DNA of 64,000 bases from Membranipora membranacea (lineage: Eukaryota; Bryozoa; Gymnolaemata; Cheilostomatida; Membraniporidae): positions 32,586,162 to 32,650,161 of the forward strand of contig OU612067.1 in the NCBI GenBank assembly GCA_914767715.1. The letters are read 5' to 3'. Positions 1-13,200 of the stretch are shown here, piece by piece; position 1 is the stretch's first letter, and each line of letters opens with the position of its first letter. The notes under the pieces are model-generated. The model was not told where the DNA came from and did no database searches. It worked only from the letters and a program-made list of their open reading frames with translations. The position numbers and the translations under genes were made by a program.

Positions 1-1532
1 GAGCTAATTATGTGGGCATTATTCTTGGAGATCCCGGTAGGGAAATCTGATGACGTTGTCGCTTTATTAGTCTTGATGTTAATAGTAGACGCAAGACTTT
101 GTATTCCTCAACTTTTGGCATTGTTTCAGCAGTTGGTATCTCAGGGTGAAGGTGAACGTACAGTGTGTTTCTTAGAAGTAGGCTTTTAACGCCTCAGTAA
201 AACTGTTTATTGCCAATGTGAGTCATCTTGGCAATTGAGCTGTTTGAAGAATCCTGCTCATCAGTGATATTTTTGGAATTGAGCCACCTATTAATAAGCC
301 TGTCACAGACTGGTTTATGTCTTTATTTGTCAGTTTTTTCTTTTCCGTGTATAGTTCATGTGTCAAAAGTTTTCAAAAGAATTTCCATGCAGGAATTTTT
401 TATCTGGCTCACCATTGATATGGCACTCTATTAGTGATGTTAATAGGGCAGGTTTGGTACTTGGATTTTCTTCAATGGACAGTGCTTGTCCAATATGGAG
501 TTGTGTACCTGTTCGTCGACTAAACTTCCAGAGCACAGAGCAAGCATAACATCTTGCGTATCATCATCATTCACCAATGATATCTGTATCCAAACTCAAA
601 ACATTGCAACTCAAATATTTTACGGCTAGAAATGTCATGCTCAGCATGAAATCTGTTACAGCTTCAATAATATGAGAGTTATCCAGTCTTGTGAGAAGAG
701 CAGATAACTGAAAATAGTATGTAAACTGTTCTTTGCCTGTATGTACATTATGAACTCACTAACACAGTTTCAGAGTGTTTGGGCATCCAATGCTGATCAG
801 GAAATGTACTGGTGCTAATGTGTTCTGTTTTTTGGCATGTTGAAGTCTCATTAAAGAGGGTAGGAAAATATAAAAGTGTGGGAAGGCTCCCTATTGATCT
901 GGAGCAACTTTTACATACGAGGAAAATTTTTTGCTGACGCTTAATTTCTTTTTATCGATAAATGTCTTTTCGAGGTCTGTTTAATGTCTAGATTCTGTCA
1001 CTGGTATACAAGGAGGGCAATCATGGCTGCTGTGTAGTACATAATAAGCTAAGTAACTATAAGCTTCCCTGTTGGTAAAAATGAGATAATTGAGAATAAA
1101 TGTTTTTGATTATAAACGCTTCATTTTTCTGACCAATAGAAAGGAGGCTGTATACTGACCTCAGCTTCTCAGGCACATCGAACTAGTAGTTTGTACATCA
1201 GCAATGACTAGTGATATAATGACTAGTGATGACTTTAACTTTGACCTTGTGTAATAATGTAAGCAGATGAAAAAATGCCTGTCAGTGTGTATATATACCT
1301 AGGGGGCAAGTGGTAAGCCTAACCAATGCTCATATAATAACCTGATCTAACGCTGGCCTAACCTAGAATAAAAATGAGACTTTGTATGTTGTCACTAAGA
1401 CAAGGAAGTTAAATGTTCTGTTTGCTGCCGCATCACTTAATTTTACACGCTCAATATGCTGATGGGATTGATACAGGGCAGTTGTGCTTAGAACTCATAG
1501 ACAATTAAGATATCAAACTCATACTTGCAGCT
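1..1532. other. Upstream flank of receptor A, no gene seen
   Basis: I see no convincing exon here; the short open frames have no domain-like content or splice-site support. Parts of it are related to the DNA just upstream of receptor B: bases 665-838 resemble 9297-9490 (shared stretches include TGAGAAGAGCAGATAA and GCTGATCAGGAAAT). Short pieces near 1275-1290 and 1395-1412 resemble 9958-9975 and 10075-10092. The promoters of A and B therefore probably lie inside the duplicated segment. No clear TATA box was found. Confidence 0.55.
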
Positions 1533-4500
1533 ATGCAGCAAAAAACTGTCAGCCTGTGTTTGGTGTTAACTGTGCTGTTTCTTCTGATAAAAAGTAAGCA
1601 CATTATCAAATATCATTAACCTCTTGTCTGTTACTGATACCAGGCAATGGATCAAACTGATACCAAGAAAACTGCTGAACTATGGCCATTCTAAAGTAAT
1701 TCATAGGTCTGTTGCTAGTAATCTTGAAACAGGTATACTTTTTTAAGTGGTATATTTCAGGTAGAGTGTGTCGGTGACTTTTCACCAGTTTGAGCATATA
1801 AAAGGCAATTCAATAATTTATTGGCTGCCATAAAAGATTGAACACTATCGTTTGGCTATGTGCACAAAGATGAGTGGTGAAGAATTTGATATTATCCCAG
1901 ATTTTGATCAACGATTGAGAGGTGATCACACTAATTAATTAATTAACAGCGGAACAGGATGTGACATTTTGTTAGCAAGAGACCATCTCTATTGATGTTA
2001 CACAGTATCCTAATGGCTCGATAAACTCAATGATTGCTCCAATCTTCACAACTGGAACATATTTTCGAACCTGCTTCATAAGGCTAGAACAAATACCTGC
2101 ATCCTCATGGTGTGGAATTAACATTAAAACACTGGAGCTTTGTGATGGAGATGAATTTAATTTACAATTTGGTGTTTTTGGTGAACTTGTTCAGATAACC
2201 AAATCAAAACTGCATGGAGGGTTTTACATTCCCACATTGAATAAGACATTGGAGGACGGCAAATCAAATTATTTGGTTACACTCCACCTACATCAGTATT
2301 CTATTATAGGATCTGCATTCTCAAATGAAATATCACTTTCGTACACAGGTAGGAACATTGTTTGTACACTGTTGTTGTTCATTTTGCTTGTGAGACTTTT
2401 ATACATTATATTTATAAAATTTTATAAACTCACCATTACGTTATGAATATTTTAGTCCGACAGCAGCCTATGCAAATAGTGTCTGAAAAGGCAACTTCAT
2501 TCACAAATTGGGTGGATAGGGTTTGACAGTTGTTCTGGTAGAGTTTTTTTATGCTGATCAAATTGGCAATATTTAACCTTTCACAAGATTTCACAATAGA
2601 CAGGCAATAGCCAAAGACGCTGCCGACAAAAAGGAAAAACATAAAAAATGATGATATGTTTTCGAAAAATCCAAAATCTGAAATAGCCTGTCAGAATTAG
2701 TGTATATTTAAGTTATGATGGGTCTTCTATCATAAACAGCTGATAAACGGTTGCAATACCCACTTATAGCACCTATATATAACCATCATTAAAGCTAAAC
2801 TCATTTTCTTATGTTGCTGCCTCCTGGAAAACTGGCTTCGGAAGATCGTATAAATCTGATTTTTTATGGTGGCTATGATAGCTGACCTATGAAGTTGATC
2901 AACAATGGTAATGATATTATATACATATGAAACCTCTTAGATGCACTAATTCTGATATGCTCTTTCAGATCTTAGATGTTTTGAAACCGATCATAATTTA
3001 TTAATCATTTTCTCCCTTTTTTTATGAAGCGTTTTTGGCGATAAGCCACCTATTGTGCAATTTAGTTTGAGGTACAATACAATCAACATGAAAAACTCTA
3101 TCAGAAACAACCTGTCAAACCCTATCCACTCAATTGTGTAAATGGAAGTGAAATATAGGATAACATAACTATAACTGTTTTAATGAATGAGCTGATTATT
3201 ATGCAACAAATGGCCAATCTCCAAACTATATTTCATCATCATGTTTCCTCCAGCTAAATTCCTTCTTAACAAAATTTGCAAAATGTTTCCTTTATTTCAG
3301 TTGCCCATGTGATGGATGAGATTAGCCGGCCACGGGATATAGACACTCGAGCTGGTAGTCGAGGTTTCATAGTGAGTCATAAGGAGTTTGACTTTGGTAC
3401 AACAGGATACAGATATGGACCAATGAGAACTAAATCTCTTTCTCTTGTGGTCGGTGAGCGTGCGAGAGTTGACATAAAGTTCCACTACATCAATCTGAAA
3501 CATGATACAAGTGGTGGATGTGGCAGTCTCTTAAAGTTTGATGTTGTGAGAGGATATACTGATCAGTATTATTTTGCACTCTGTGCACAAACAACTACTG
3601 ATATGGACTGGGACTACCATCTATATCCTTTTGGTGCGGGAGGAAGTCAGGAAATCATGCTCACTCTTGAGAGTTCTGAGTTGTCAGCACCTAGATATGG
3701 TGGATTCTTGTTTGAGTACAGAGGTGAGTGATACATTTCAGAGACCAATCAAGTTTGATTTGTGTAGCTACCAAGGCAGAATTGGATTACCATCTATTCC
3801 ATTTTATACCCAGTCATTGATGAAATCAAACTCACATTGAATTGAGGCATAAATAAGAGCTCAGAAAACTGTCTATTCAAAAGTATGATATTCAGATAGC
3901 AAGTCACCACACTACCACTCTATTTCTGCCTCTGCCTAACTCATAGATTTCCTTTATAATACATTATATAACCAACAATATATTATACAAAGATTCTATG
4001 GCCATTGCTTTGTAAATACTTGCCAAAAAGATAGTATACTGAACCGATAACAAAGCTGCAAGAATAAAGATAATTTATGTCAGTGGCACCATTTACGAAT
4101 TTACTCACTTAGAAAGCAATTGAAACAGAGCAGAATAAACATTGCAAGCGGCAAAATTGAAGTGTTGAATAAATGTATTTCATGTTCAGTAGTGAAATTG
4201 AATTATTATTACAGTGATAAAGGAGAATCAACAAACTGGAGCAGGCTGTGACATAAGCTTTATTAAGAATGCGGATTTGGTGGAAACGAGACGCAGAGGA
4301 GGAACAATAACTTATAACATGACCTGTAGATCTGGAACTACAACAACTAAAAGAATCTCTACACATATCTCCTGTGATTCTGATGGCTGGAGACACTTTA
4401 CACCTTGTACAAGTAAGTCATTGGGTCAACCAGTATCCATAGTTGCTCCTAATCTAGCTAGTAGTGTATATCTGACTAGGCCCTGAAAACTATTCTCTTA

Positions 4501-7500
4501 TTTTAGCAAGGGAAAAATACATTGATTATATAAGCTAACATTGAAAAACAACTATTGCTATTGGTGCTTTGAAAATGCAAATAAACAAGATCTGGAAGAG
4601 ACTTTTTTCCAGCTTTAGCTCAGTGAATTATAAACATCTCTCTATCAATGATACTTCACAAGTCATGGATCAAGTTAAACTATCAGTTATATGTATCAAC
4701 CATACCCAGGCTAGAACTCCTGGATATTAATTCAGATCTAGCGTAAAGGGTTAAAGGGTCTGGGTTAATTTGTATTACGCAAATAATGTTGGTAAACAGA
4801 CAACTTTTGAATTAATCAAGAAAATTAAATTATAAGTTAGCCTCATCAGGGAATGGCGCACGGATTGCAACACATGCCAATCCTTTTCTTGAGATCCTTG
4901 CCTTGCATATACCCATATACCTGTAAGATAAAGTGTTAATTATATAACGAAAATCGGTAGTTTATTGCACTCAAAAAGGCATAAAATTTGTTGCTGTGGG
5001 TATCTCTAGTTTTTTCAATCATCGTTTAGGAGATGTTACTACCCAGAGTGGGATAAGCGTGATTCCAGGTTCCTTGACAACACATACTACTACAGTATCT
5101 ACAGCGACCCCTTCCATACCAACCACATCTGTGACCGAACAAGCTTCCACCACTAGAGCATTCACTACAACAACCACAGGGATAGCTAAGGAGACTGATG
5201 ATCTGAAGATACGGGTTATAATAGGAGTGTCCTGTGGGCTAGCTATAGCCATCATAATAATCACTGCGATGGTGATTGTTGTGCTGAAGCAACGAAAGTG
5301 AGTAATCCAAAACTTCACTAAGTCACATGTCCAACAATGTAACTTTCTGGGATCCCGAGGCGGTTCTTTTTGAAAATACTTTAAATGGGTCAAACTTGAT
5401 CATACCAGAGCACTTGAATTGCAAATTAAATTGTGGTAGATCTAGATTGCAGTGTAAACTAAATTGCCTAGTAATAACGGTAGATTACTAATACAGGGTC
5501 CTTTGGTAACTCAAAAAACATCTCCCCATCCAATCAGGTCAACTCAATAGGGGATATAACTAGTTGTTATATCATTTATAGAAGTGCTTCTTCAGCCAGG
5601 CCAAGTACAGAGACTACACATGAAAGTGCAGAAGATACAATGCCATTAAGAAGAAGTCACCACACTGGCTCTGATGGTAGGTGGACTATTAAATCTTTTG
5701 GGTGACCGCAACCATCCATCATCACTTTGTGATATTGTTATGAAGCTCCGATAGATCAGATCGGCGCTTGCAATGAGAGCTTATATAAACCAATCAAAAT
5801 CAGTGGTTAAAGACTTAGTTTGAGGCTGCTATTTTGTATCACATCTTATTCTCCATATTTTATTCTATCATGTGAGCAATTTCCAGCTTTAGATTCTAAA
5901 AATCGAGGAAGTTATGGCCTCTCAAACTTCCAAGGTGAAGGCAGTCTATCGGCAGTAGGAATCAGCGGGCGATCCCAACGTGACGTCACAACCGTCATAC
6001 TTATTATGATATACTAATAAATAGGATGATGATCAAAATGTTCATGGATGACGTGGGTCTCGAACCCAGGTCCAGATGACCCTGCAGGCAACGCCGCTAA
6101 CGCTGAGCTATATTGTCTACAGGCTCACAGAGCTGGACCTAGTAGTGCGATGGCAGCGTTGTTGCATGCAGGTATGAAAGACCCAGGTTGAGTCCCAGCT
6201 AGTTCTAAATTTTGATCATCATCTTATCTGTGTAATTAAAAGTGTAATAACTAATTGGTATGACGTCGTGGTGTGCTTCCGACGATTCCCAATGCCAATT
6301 GAAGGTGATCGCCCTGGAAGTTTGAGAGGCCATAAATTCCTCAATATTTGGATTCTAAAGCTGGAAATCGCTCACATGATAGAATAAAATATGGAGATTA
6401 AGATGTGATACAGAATAGCAGCCTCGAACAAAAGTCTATAAGTAGTATACTGCACTAATTAGCAGTATAAACACAGTTTTTGTAAAGATATTTTCACTCC
6501 ATATTTCAGCCCTCAGACATATAAATGATGGAGAGGAGATGGATATAGGCTCTGTCAGCCAACAGACACCCACACCACAAATCCCCACTACAAGTCAACA
6601 CAGAGTATCTGGTGGGAACTCTGCGGAGATGGATACTAATGATCATCCAGATTATGAAAACTCTAACCTTGGGAGGTAAATTAAAAAGAGTTCTACAAGC
6701 CAGGGGGTATCAACGATCCCTGTGTGAATTAGAACAGCGGGGGCCATATCACCTCTCTGTCTGACGATAAAACCATATCTATCGTTAATCTTTGTCTAAA
6801 GTTGTGACATGCTTCAAGGTGATACCTGCAATAGGCTAGATGAGTAGCATAATTAGTAAAAGCTGGAACTGGAAATTGTTGGTGGCAAAATATTTGGAAT
6901 GGAGTTTATACGCTCAAACTGTACGGGGATAGCTGACAAAGAAATGCTGCTACCAGCTATCCCGGCATAGTTTAAGCGCATAAACTATGTGGAATGTTGG
7001 TAAAATATGTGGACAATGTAGATTCATAAGCCAAATTCTAATTTTTTGTAGCAAAATAACTGTTGCCGCGTGTACTAATTGCCCACAAGAAGAGATAACT
7101 GATGAGTTAACTGCAGTGTTCAGAGAATCTCATACATATAATGAAAAACAGTTCACCTCAAAATTATTTAAGATCCCCTGAGTTTCATGCTCTCCCTTTC
7201 TGCATTATCTATTGTTATCAAAGGTTATAATCACTATGACACACTATGCATTGCATTGTGGGTGATTTGATGATCTCTCAATTACACAATCATACATGGT
7301 AATTTGTCTTCTTCATCATTGTAAGCAGAGATTACCAGAATATGATGAGACAAGATGGACGACTTACTCTCCGGAATGGGAATACACAACCTCAGGGTGG
7401 TGATGGAGAGACAAAAATAAACTACTTTTGTGTAATAATGGAGGCGTCATCTGAAACCATGTCATGCAATAATATGTTCCCGATAGTGAAATTTTCTTGG

Positions 7501-7778
7501 CTATGTCCTCAATGCTGGAGAGTAGTTGTTTCACAGAACTCAATAACTCTACTCAGTATAAATAAACGGAGGGGTTTTATTACTCTTAACTGCGGCACTG
7601 TTGTAATTCAATTATTGTTCTACTGAATGCCTTTTTCTTACAATAAGATCTGTAACTTGTGAATTACGGAGTTTTTTTACTTTCTTTATTTGCAGCGACA
7701 TATGAGACATTGCACCAAAATCAACCAACAGATCAGAGCCATATCTACTCCTCACTCAATCCATCTATAAATGACTAA
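1533..7778 (+). CDS. Receptor A: CUB-CUB-sushi type I membrane protein with ITAM-like tail (carries an in-frame stop)
   Basis: Probable cell-surface receptor, ligand unknown. Exons: 1533-1593, 1950-2348, 3301-3723, 4215-4412, 5030-5297, 5582-5676, 6510-6675, 7329-7399, 7696-7778; total 1764 nt, a multiple of three. Exon 1 is a signal peptide. Exons 2 and 3 are CUB-like; exon 3 ends in GFLFEYRG and has the C..L.FD...C pair. Exon 4 is a sushi/CCP module with four Cys and a C-x4-GW-x4-PC end. Exon 5 has a Thr-rich stalk, one membrane helix and a KQRK stop-transfer. The tail carries YENS, YQNM and YETL-x11-YSSL. All extracellular introns are phase 1. Exon 2 has TAG at 1973-1975 where B has GAG, so the full-length product is blocked unless exon 2 is skipped, the stop is an allele, or the gene is decaying. 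The exon 8 donor is the least certain (7396 or 7399). An AATAAA lies at about 7910. The match to B is very clear; the function is inferred. Confidence 0.72.
1950..2348 (+). pseudogene. Receptor A exon 2: first CUB-like domain with in-frame TAG
   Basis: The exon is 399 nt, phase 1 at both ends, between acceptor AACAG and donor ACAG|GTAGG. It aligns with exon 2 of receptor B through FC-x-Q near the start, SWCGI, the DGD(E/K) block, FYIPT and the closing L(S/T)Y. The codon after TGT-encoded Cys is TAG at 1973-1975, where B has GAG. Because the exon is symmetric, skipping it restores the frame and removes the stop with the whole domain. A shorter acceptor at the TTAG itself gives the wrong phase. 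I call only this exon broken; the rest of gene A is open. Confidence 0.6.
2475..3160. repeat. Old fold-back (MITE-like) element in receptor A intron 2
   Basis: The left arm (about 2488-2705) and right arm (about 2940-3155) are imperfect inverted copies. The clearest match is GTGGATAGGGTTTGACAG on the left against its reverse complement near 3110-3130. Further inward, CACAATAG, GCCAAA-ACGCT and TCAGAATTAGTG are also mirrored. No protein is encoded. It looks like a non-autonomous hairpin element that has drifted since insertion. Confidence 0.6.
5812..6437. repeat. Large palindrome of two head-to-head tRNA-derived SINE copies
   Basis: This sits in intron 6 of receptor A. The outer arms (about 5812-6000 and 6250-6437) mirror each other: GAGGCTGCTATT on the left matches AATAGCAGCCTC on the right, and AGCTTTAGATTCTAAA matches its complement. 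The mirror symmetry continues inward through GATGATGATCAAAAT into two tRNA-like segments. The minus-strand one, about 6050-6115, has TAGCTCAGCGTTAG (A box-like) and GGGTTCGAGACCC (B box). The plus-strand one, about 6150-6205, is more decayed. Confidence 0.65.
6048..6126 (-). mobile_element. tRNA-derived SINE head
   Basis: Read on the minus strand, this has an A box-like TAGCTCAGCGTTAGCGGC and a B box GGGTTCGAGACCC at tRNA-like spacing, but no closed acceptor stem. It is therefore a SINE promoter region rather than a functional tRNA gene. A second, degraded copy faces it on the plus strand at about 6150-6205. Confidence 0.55.
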
Positions 7779-10242
7779 CATTGTTACCATTCAGAGAGGT
7801 GTTTGTATGTATCTCTGAGTTATTGGGAGCAAAAAGTGTGAGTACCTTGGCAACCCTCCAATCTCGCCATAAAATTTAAATTCTTATCATCTCCTACAAC
7901 AAAACAGCAAATAAAGAGTGTCAATCTTTGTTAACAATATGTAAATACTTTTATTGACATAAATCTCATTTGCTTGAAATATTTTTCAGAATAAGCCAAA
8001 AAAAAAACTTAAAAGGAACAAAGCAATAATTACACAAACAAAAGTGGAGTAAAACAATTTAGACTGTGTTTTGAAATGTTTAAGATTCAACTATGATTTT
8101 TCATGAAATTTTATAATATAATTTAAATAAAAAAACCTTTGCTATCAAAACTTGTATTATTTTCCGTTTGTCAAATAACTGATGTAGGCACAACATGACC
8201 AGTGCCATTTTCCTTTGCAAAAGTTTTACATGCATTACAAGAAAAAGACTATTGCAACTTATATTTAATTCATTTATATCCTATATAACTATCAAGATTG
8301 TTATTTTTGCCATTTTGCAACCATTGATTTATAAAATAAACACTTCATGTTTCATTTTCATCTTTACCTATTCATCGTGGAGTTATATTAGCTTGTTCCT
8401 TTTTTTACTAGATACTCAAACACAAAGAGAATTGCGTTTTGATTAACATAGAAGTAGTAGAATGCACCATTATATGTTTTTATGCTTATCGTTTTCCAAT
8501 AAAGTCAAGTCATCAAAAGAGACATGAAACCTCTTCATCAGACTTAGAGAACAAACTTGAACTTTTGTGCATCAAACCTGCCATAATTTGGAGAGTAATA
8601 AAAATTCGAGATTTCATTGGGTGGCCATTGGGTTATCTCCCCTGCACCTTACTTACACCTGACCAGTTACACGTAAGTATTGGAGGTCCGAGACTTCAGT
8701 TCTACTGATTACCTGATTACTGGGCTCTGTGCCCGAATGTTCTCTTACCTGCTGACAATCTGAGAGCAACTTGGCGACAAATATGGCGGACTGTGACAGA
8801 ACCTTGTGTTTTTAACCAACACAATTTTTAATTCTCGATGAAACAAGATGTGCTTTCCTAAACTTGCGGAAACCCTATCTTGTATAATTGGAAATTGAGG
8901 AATCTATTCTGTTTAAGAGAAATTTGCTCAAACCCAATGTACAGGAGAGAAGGATAAGGTTATTCCATTAATTTGAGTTGACACATATGACTAGTTTTCC
9001 TATTTTTTAGGCCTCATTGATTCTTCCCTATTTCTTCTTTCCCTCTCTAGTTCTACCATACCTCATTTGTCATCAAAACTCACACAATTGTTTGAGCTTG
9101 ATATAAATACAGCCCTGATCCCCCTATTTCTCCCTGATCTCTGAGGACTGACATATAATAATGTATGAGTTTATAATTTTTTTTTTGTCCAAACAGGAAT
9201 TCTTTACAATGTGTATCCTCACCACCAGTAAGAGCTGTATCAAAAGATATAAGAACTAAAACATTATTCTCCTAGATATGATTATATAAGAATTTACAAC
9301 AGAAGTTATCCAATATTGTGAGAAGAGCAGATAATCCTGATGCACTAAAAGATAACAGAAAGAAAATAATTCACTTAGAGTTAAATGATTGCATGTGCAT
9401 TACATAACCCATTAACAAAGTATCAGAGTAATGGGGTATTCGTCGCTGATCAGGAAATTTACTGGCTAAACTGTCTCCTGTTTTTGTTTGTACAATGGTA
9501 TAATGGTAACAAGTAGGAGTGTGAAACACTGTATCCAAATATCTGTTGTGTCTGGAATTCTTCTATTGACAGCAAATCTGTTCCCTGGATCAGTAGGTAT
9601 GACGGGTTATAAAAAGAGGATGCTGTCACTGCGTCAGTGTCTTGTTTTATTAAATATGCATGCTTATTAAGAGCAGCCGCTGGAGCGGCCATGTTGTCTA
9701 ATAGGTTAAGAGTGGCCAATGTCACTGCTATGTTGTCTGATGGCTTAGTCACCTTAGAACTTCCCGGTAGATGAATCAAATTTTGAAGCATTGGAATTTC
9801 TGTTGAAGAAACTTTCCCTTTTTTGTTGATAATAATGGTTGTGTAACGACCTTGTATTAGAAGTAGTCAGTATGACTATGACTAACACTTTATCGTACAC
9901 TACATTGTGTAATCTGTCTCCATAATCTTTGTTTGATTACTAAGCATTGCTGATAAAAAATGCCTGTCAATGAGTTAATAGCCCAAGTTCCTTGTTTCAC
10001 TGTAATAAACCACAGGGGAAGTTATTAAAGCTCCAACAATCATAGAAATTAATTGGACTTTCCTTGCGCTATTATGACAAGGAAGTTGAATTGAATTTGC
10101 AATAGTTAACTTTTACACACACACTTAGTAAGCTGTGTAGATAGGTACATGACATCAGATAATGTGTTCTAAGATAGCTAGTACCTAGTAGTATACTACA
10201 TACTCTCCAATTCGCTTAAATATTCAACTCACACAACTGACA
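7779..10242. other. Intergenic spacer between receptors A and B
   Basis: No supported exon. The first 150 bases are the likely 3' UTR of receptor A, with AATAAA near 7910. The last approximately 950 bases are related to the upstream flank of A (see 665-838 against 9297-9490) and should contain the promoter of B. The open frames at 8195-8708 and 9459-9791 are AT-rich, lack splice context and show no recognisable domain. Confidence 0.5.
9297..9490. repeat. Duplicated upstream segment of the receptor A/B pair
   Basis: This is homologous to 665-838 in the same orientation, including TGAGAAGAGCAGATAA and GCTGATCAGGAAAT. It shows that the A/B duplication unit extends at least 0.85 kb upstream of the start codons. 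The A and B start codons are 8,710 bases apart. Confidence 0.6.
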
Positions 10243-13200
10243 ATGCAGCAACATATCTTGAGCATTATCCTGGTATTCACTGTGCAGATTCTACCAACAA
10301 AACGTAAGTCTACTACAATAAACATTATTCCAGAGCTTGTGAAATTAAGAAGCTTGATTTTCCTTCCTTTCCTAACGCCTCTGATGAAAATCACTACAAA
10401 TACAAGTCATATTGGATGTTTTTCAATTCATCCAGTCTCCTGTCAGGCGTGCGTCAGTTGCCAAAACCTCACATTATGTTAAACATGTATGATACTGTTT
10501 TGCAGAGGAGAAAGCACGTACGTTTTGTGAGCAGAACGACTCCACCGACGTTGACGTATCAAGTCATCCTTTGGGATCTATGACAACTCCTCAGTCTGCA
10601 GTTATTTACAATAACTGTAACATTCATCTAACTGGAATACCTGAAGGTTCCTGGTGTGGCATTGAATTCACAAAACTGGATCTTATGGATGGAGATAAAC
10701 TAATCATACAGTCTGGGATAAGTGGTGAAAATGTGGAGATAGGCAATATGACAATCACAAACAGGTTCTACATTCCCACAATGACTAATGCACCAACCTC
10801 AAATGCAGCATCAAACAGAATAAAATTTCTATTCATTCCGTCCGCTGGAGCTGGATCTGAGACCTCAAGTCAAATAGCACTCACTTACAAAGGTATGTAT
10901 CCTACGTTTCAACTAACTAACACCTAGCTCAGCATCCTATTAAAGAATCCGATTTCCCCAGTGAGACAGCTCTCTCATACACAGGTCAGTGCATTGTTTG
11001 AACAATGATTTCGCTTGTGTGATTTAAAAAAAATTAAACAATACAATAATCTTCAGTCTTCAACCACAAGCTCCAAAATTTGACCCATTTATCTGTTTGA
11101 TAATGTTGTAGTGATAAAAAAACTGACACCCGATAGCAAATAGTATCACAGATCCCCAACCAATGTCTGCGTTAACCAGGGCCTATACTCTGTAGAGGAA
11201 GGTACCTCCTCCGTATTGATGTCTCTTTGTCAGTACTCCAGTTGAACGATCAAGAGCTGAGAAAAAGGTTTTTGAGTTTTTTTTAAATCAGAGCTGGATC
11301 GTGTTTCCATCATTTTGTTGTATATACTTGTTTCCTGTTTGGTGTGGTTTGCATGCAGGATGGAATAATATAATATGACAGATATCTTTAGGGGCAGAGT
11401 TGGAAACTTTTGCATTAGTCCAGTTTGTCTTGATTAGCATGATGTTGTTTAAGAATTTAACCTAACGGTTCCCCTGTTTTCCATTTATGTAGTTTTGAAG
11501 TATTGAAGACCACACACAAAATCTGATGATTGGTCTAAATCTGGTATCATATTGCTATGATACGCTATGATACACGCTATGATATGAATAAGAAAAATAA
11601 TAAACTGTATTGAGTTGTCATAACAAAACATTCTTTGCCTAAAAAGTGCATTCTCGGCTCGACTAAATTTTCTAAAATAGACCAGCAAGCCAAGTTAATT
11701 ATCGTAACTGTACTTGTTGTGAGTCTAGATGATTTCCCTCACAAGGTAATCTTTCAAATTGCCTGCGTATTGCGGTATACAAGTTCGCTGTACAAAGCCG
11801 TAAGAATTACCTTCCCCTATTCGGAGGGTAATAATAGATGATCATTTTGAATTTGAATTTGAACTTTTCCAAATAGCTCATAATATGTTTCTAGTTTGTA
11901 TCTTAATAGTCAGGAGAGGGTGCGGGGGGGGTTGGGGGGTGAAACAACCAAGTGGGACTCGGACCCACATCTCCTACATCACCAATCGCCTGGCAGTGAA
12001 TAGCAAGCGCGCTAACCGATTGCCCCATCTCACCATCCCTCAAAAAAAGGTTTGATGGTGTTAATTAGCATGTCCGCTATTCACTACTCATCAGTTGTGT
12101 TCTCCCAATATCTTAACAATCATTAAAGAGGTATGCTAAGATATTCCGACCCACCATAAGAGTATTAATTAGTATTTATGCATTAACGAGTTTTAGGCAA
12201 CAAGGGTGTTGATAGCTAACATTAATGACTAATCAACAAGGGATGATTATATAACCGATTTCAACATGCAAAAACTCAGGGTCTAGAAGGACCCAGAGTA
12301 TGTTATCTCCCCCGTGAAAGATTAATAAAGTTGATTTGTTGCAGTTTATCGGTTATATCATTCATTATTTATTGTTTTTGTTTGTTTGTTTGTTTGTTTG
12401 TTTTGCAATGAGTTTGCCTTGATATGAACAGTGGTTATTTTTTGCAATCCTATACACTTAACTGTCCCAACAGGTTATAATTAACTGCCGATAAAACCAT
12501 TAGAGATGTGTCCAATTGTTGATTGTAACATATATGGTGAATTATATGTAATTGCCTATTTGCGAAAGTTACTGCTTGCTGAATGATACTTACAGCTATC
12601 ATTCCTTCTGCCAATTATTTGTAAGATAATTCCATATTTCAGTTGCCCATGTCATGGATGAGACAAACCGAACTACGAACATAAGCATCCGGCCAGATAG
12701 TCGAGGTTTTATCGTAAGTCATAAAGAGTTTGACTTTGGTACAACTAGATATAGAAGTGGATTACGGAGTACTAAGCCTCTTTCTCTTATGGTCGGTGAG
12801 CGTGCTGCGAGAGTTGATATAAAATTCCACTATATCAATCTGAGACACACAATGACCGAGGCATGTGACAGTCACTTAAAGTTTGACACCGTGAGAGGAT
12901 ATACAGATGATTATTACTTTGAACTCTGTGCGCAAACAACTACAGATATGGACTGGGACTACCATCTATATCCTTTTGTCTCGGGAGGAACTCAGGAAAT
13001 CAAGCTCACATTTGAGAGTTCCCAAGCAACAATTCAAGGATATGGTGGATTCTTGTTAGAGTACAGAGGTGAGTGATACATATCTCAAAGACCAAAATAG
13101 TTTGGCTTGTGTTTAGTTTAGATGAGAGAAGTAAATTACACACAAGAGGAATAGTTCCCGTTCTTACACATGCTGGAATTCTAATATTTATAACAAGCTA

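Noticed and set aside
7342-7626. 94-residue frame after receptor A exon 8
   Set aside because: Its first residues are exon 8 coding sequence. The remainder is intron, since the family-like frame resumes after an acceptor at 7696 in matching phase.
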